DNA of 64,000 bases from Propionibacteriaceae bacterium. Its GTDB lineage: Bacteria > Actinomycetota > Actinomycetes > Propionibacteriales > Propionibacteriaceae. Under the pieces are notes generated by a model. It was not told the origin of the DNA and made no database searches. It worked only from the letters and a program-made list of their open reading frames with translations. This document shows positions 62,464 through 64,000 of the stretch, piece by piece (positions within the stretch are counted from its first letter, which is position 1; every line of letters begins with the position of its first letter). The stretch covers positions 1 to 64,000 of the forward strand of contig JAISCA010000019.1 of assembly GCA_031265875.1 (NCBI GenBank), in the 5' to 3' direction. The translations under genes were made by a program, and so were the position numbers.

Positions 62464-62832
62464 TTAATCCACTGGGATCACGGTCCGGCCACTGACTCCA
62501 TCAACGACTCGCCTATCGGCTAGGGGCGATTCCAGTGTGATGGTTCCTTTCAGCGGAATTTGCATGGCCGGCCGGTCACCCCGGTTGATACGAACGCTAA
62601 CTCGTACGACGATCTCCTCCGTTGACTCTTCGACCGTCACATCACTGACGGCGTCACCGACGCCGGCCATGACAGTAAAGACGAGGCTCGTGTCGGATTG
62701 CACTGAATACGAGGTCACGGGTAAGTCTCGCGCCCTTGTGCTCGTCGTCGCCCAGATGGCTAACACAAGCGCCGCCAATGAAACTCCAGCGCAGATACTC
62801 ACGAAGAGAAGTGAGCCTCGACTCAAATGCAC
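62464..62832 (-). CDS. Small hypothetical protein with N-terminal TM/signal anchor
   Basis: LLFVSICAGVSLAALVLAIWATT hydrophobic segment followed by beta-rich ectodomain; GTG start; lower-GC region beside the S1 protease. Confidence 0.6.
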   Translation of the reverse strand: MHLSRGSLLFVSICAGVSLAALVLAIWATTSTRARDLPVTSYSVQSDTSLVFTVMAGVGDAVSDVTVEESTEEIVVRVSVRINRGDRPAMQIPLKGTITLESPLADRRVVDGVSGRTVIPVD

Positions 62833-62851
62833 AATCTAACTTTACTCTCCT

Positions 62852-64000
62852 CTAGGACGTGCGAAGCAGGCCAGGAAATGCCGTATAAGGGTCGTAGATG
62901 TCAGTGAACCACATGATGCATGGATCGAGGAGTCCTCCCCAATGGTCACTGCCGCCCCCTCCGGAGCCACTGATGATCCCTTTAGCAAATGCTTTGCCGT
63001 TACTGTCAATGGTATACACCGAGCCTCCGGAGTCACCCGGAATGATGCATTGATCGCTCTTGTACTCGCTTTCCACTCCGTTGCGCAAAGTTTCACCATT
63101 GCTGTACAGATGATTGATTCCCACGTAATCGACTGTCCAGCCACAGGTTGATCCGGACATTTGACCTCCGGTGCAGTATTCGTCACCAGGCGAGGCTCTG
63201 CGGCTCCACATCGAGGCCACCGCGATTGAGGTGTAAGAATTCGGTCCGGCGCTGAAGATTCTCCCGGATGTGGTCAGAGAACCAGACATCGTTATGAGCG
63301 CCGCATCTCCCCGATAAGTGCTTTGCCCGGTGTAATAGTCAGTGCCTGTTCCACTGGTCCAGTTCTCTCGAGTGCCACTAGCTACCGTCCCATACGCGGT
63401 CCCGTCTGGGTCGTTGAATGTGCCACCAGCCGGGGAACAATGCGCAGCGGTCAGCATCATATTGACCGATCCGGAGTACCAGGAGAAACCTGCCGAACAA
63501 CTTCCACCCCCTGGAGTTAGGATGCGGGCTCCGCCGTAGTACGGAGAACTATCGTTCTGTCTTGCAGGTAGCGACTCAATGCGGGGCGCTATGCGCACGC
63601 GGATGCTCTCCGTCCCAAAGCGGCGGACCAACTCCTTTGCCAATGAGTTGGTTAGACGCTCGACGGTCAGGATTACGGCACCGGTGGAGTGATCAACTTG
63701 AGACTGCCATATGCCGGCATCTACGAAGCGACGATCACGGTAGAGGTCAAAGGCCTGATCTTTGGCTTCTTGCACCTGGGCAAAAGTTAAATCCATTTTA
63801 GTGAAGTTGGCTCGGGCGGCTAGAGCATTTGTCTCAATTGGTATGTCTGACATGGTTAACCGTTTGGATGGATCGAGAGGAGTGCTGATCGTTTGCTTCT
63901 TGATCCGGTCAGTAAATGTGACAAGCGCTGAAGCCACATCGTAAGATGTTTTGACTCGAGATAATTCAGGAACGATGGTCGGGACTATAACTGTCGTACC
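62852..64000 (-). CDS. S1-family (trypsin/streptogrisin-like) serine protease, 5' end beyond window
   Basis: MLTAAHCSPAGG (His), YRGDAALITM (Asp), CIIPGDSGGSVYTI (Ser) triad motifs; reading frame stays open through 64000 (GTTVIVPTIVPELSRVKTSYDVASALV...). Confidence 0.85.
   Translation of the reverse strand, partial: GTTVIVPTIVPELSRVKTSYDVASALVTFTDRIKKQTISTPLDPSKRLTMSDIPIETNALAARANFTKMDLTFAQVQEAKDQAFDLYRDRRFVDAGIWQSQVDHSTGAVILTVERLTNSLAKELVRRFGTESIRVRIAPRIESLPARQNDSSPYYGGARILTPGGGSCSAGFSWYSGSVNMMLTAAHCSPAGGTFNDPDGTAYGTVASGTRENWTSGTGTDYYTGQSTYRGDAALITMSGSLTTSGRIFSAGPNSYTSIAVASMWSRRASPGDEYCTGGQMSGSTCGWTVDYVGINHLYSNGETLRNGVESEYKSDQCIIPGDSGGSVYTIDSNGKAFAKGIISGSGGGGSDHWGGLLDPCIMWFTDIYDPYTAFPGLLRTS

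Overview
High-GC actinobacterial chromosome segment (RbpA, WhiA, SUF operon with SufR, mycothiol-dependent maleylpyruvate isomerase-like protein), almost entirely conserved core genes. In order: MDMPI-like gene / uvrA-uvrC-rapZ-yvcK-whiA / gapA-pgk-tpiA-secG-rbpA / pgl / two tandem divergent membrane pyrophosphatases / sufR-B-D-C-S-U-T / ABC-F / lipoprotein / cobS / rlmA / fabG-fabI / ABC ATPase / TrmH / def / xerC / double-M23 peptidase / GlpA-like dehydrogenase + FGGY kinase / rpsB-tsf-pyrH-frr-cdsA-rlmN-dxr-rseP-ispG / GNAT / proS / TauE / rimP-nusA-ylxR-infB-rbfA-truB-ribF. The right edge is lower-GC accessory DNA with an S1 (trypsin/streptogrisin-like) protease running off the window. Best leads: (1) tandem divergent mPPases, both with a predicted lipoprotein-type N-terminus and gene-conversion-like near-identical blocks; (2) a 162-bp MITE-like element bounded by CTAG at 30604-30765, plus a similar-sized 161-bp inverted-repeat structure after whiA; (3) an unannotated 33-aa peptide ORF (MFVDPISEWTEFAAALDRWGGWAEGWTIEHSCS) behind a near-consensus promoter, heading the GlpA/FGGY-kinase operon; (4) a peptidase with two M23 domains; (5) the lower-GC protease island after ribF. 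No tRNA, rRNA, CRISPR or complete IS element was recognised. No clear complete novel multi-gene system is evident. All assignments come from reading the sequence; no searches were run.
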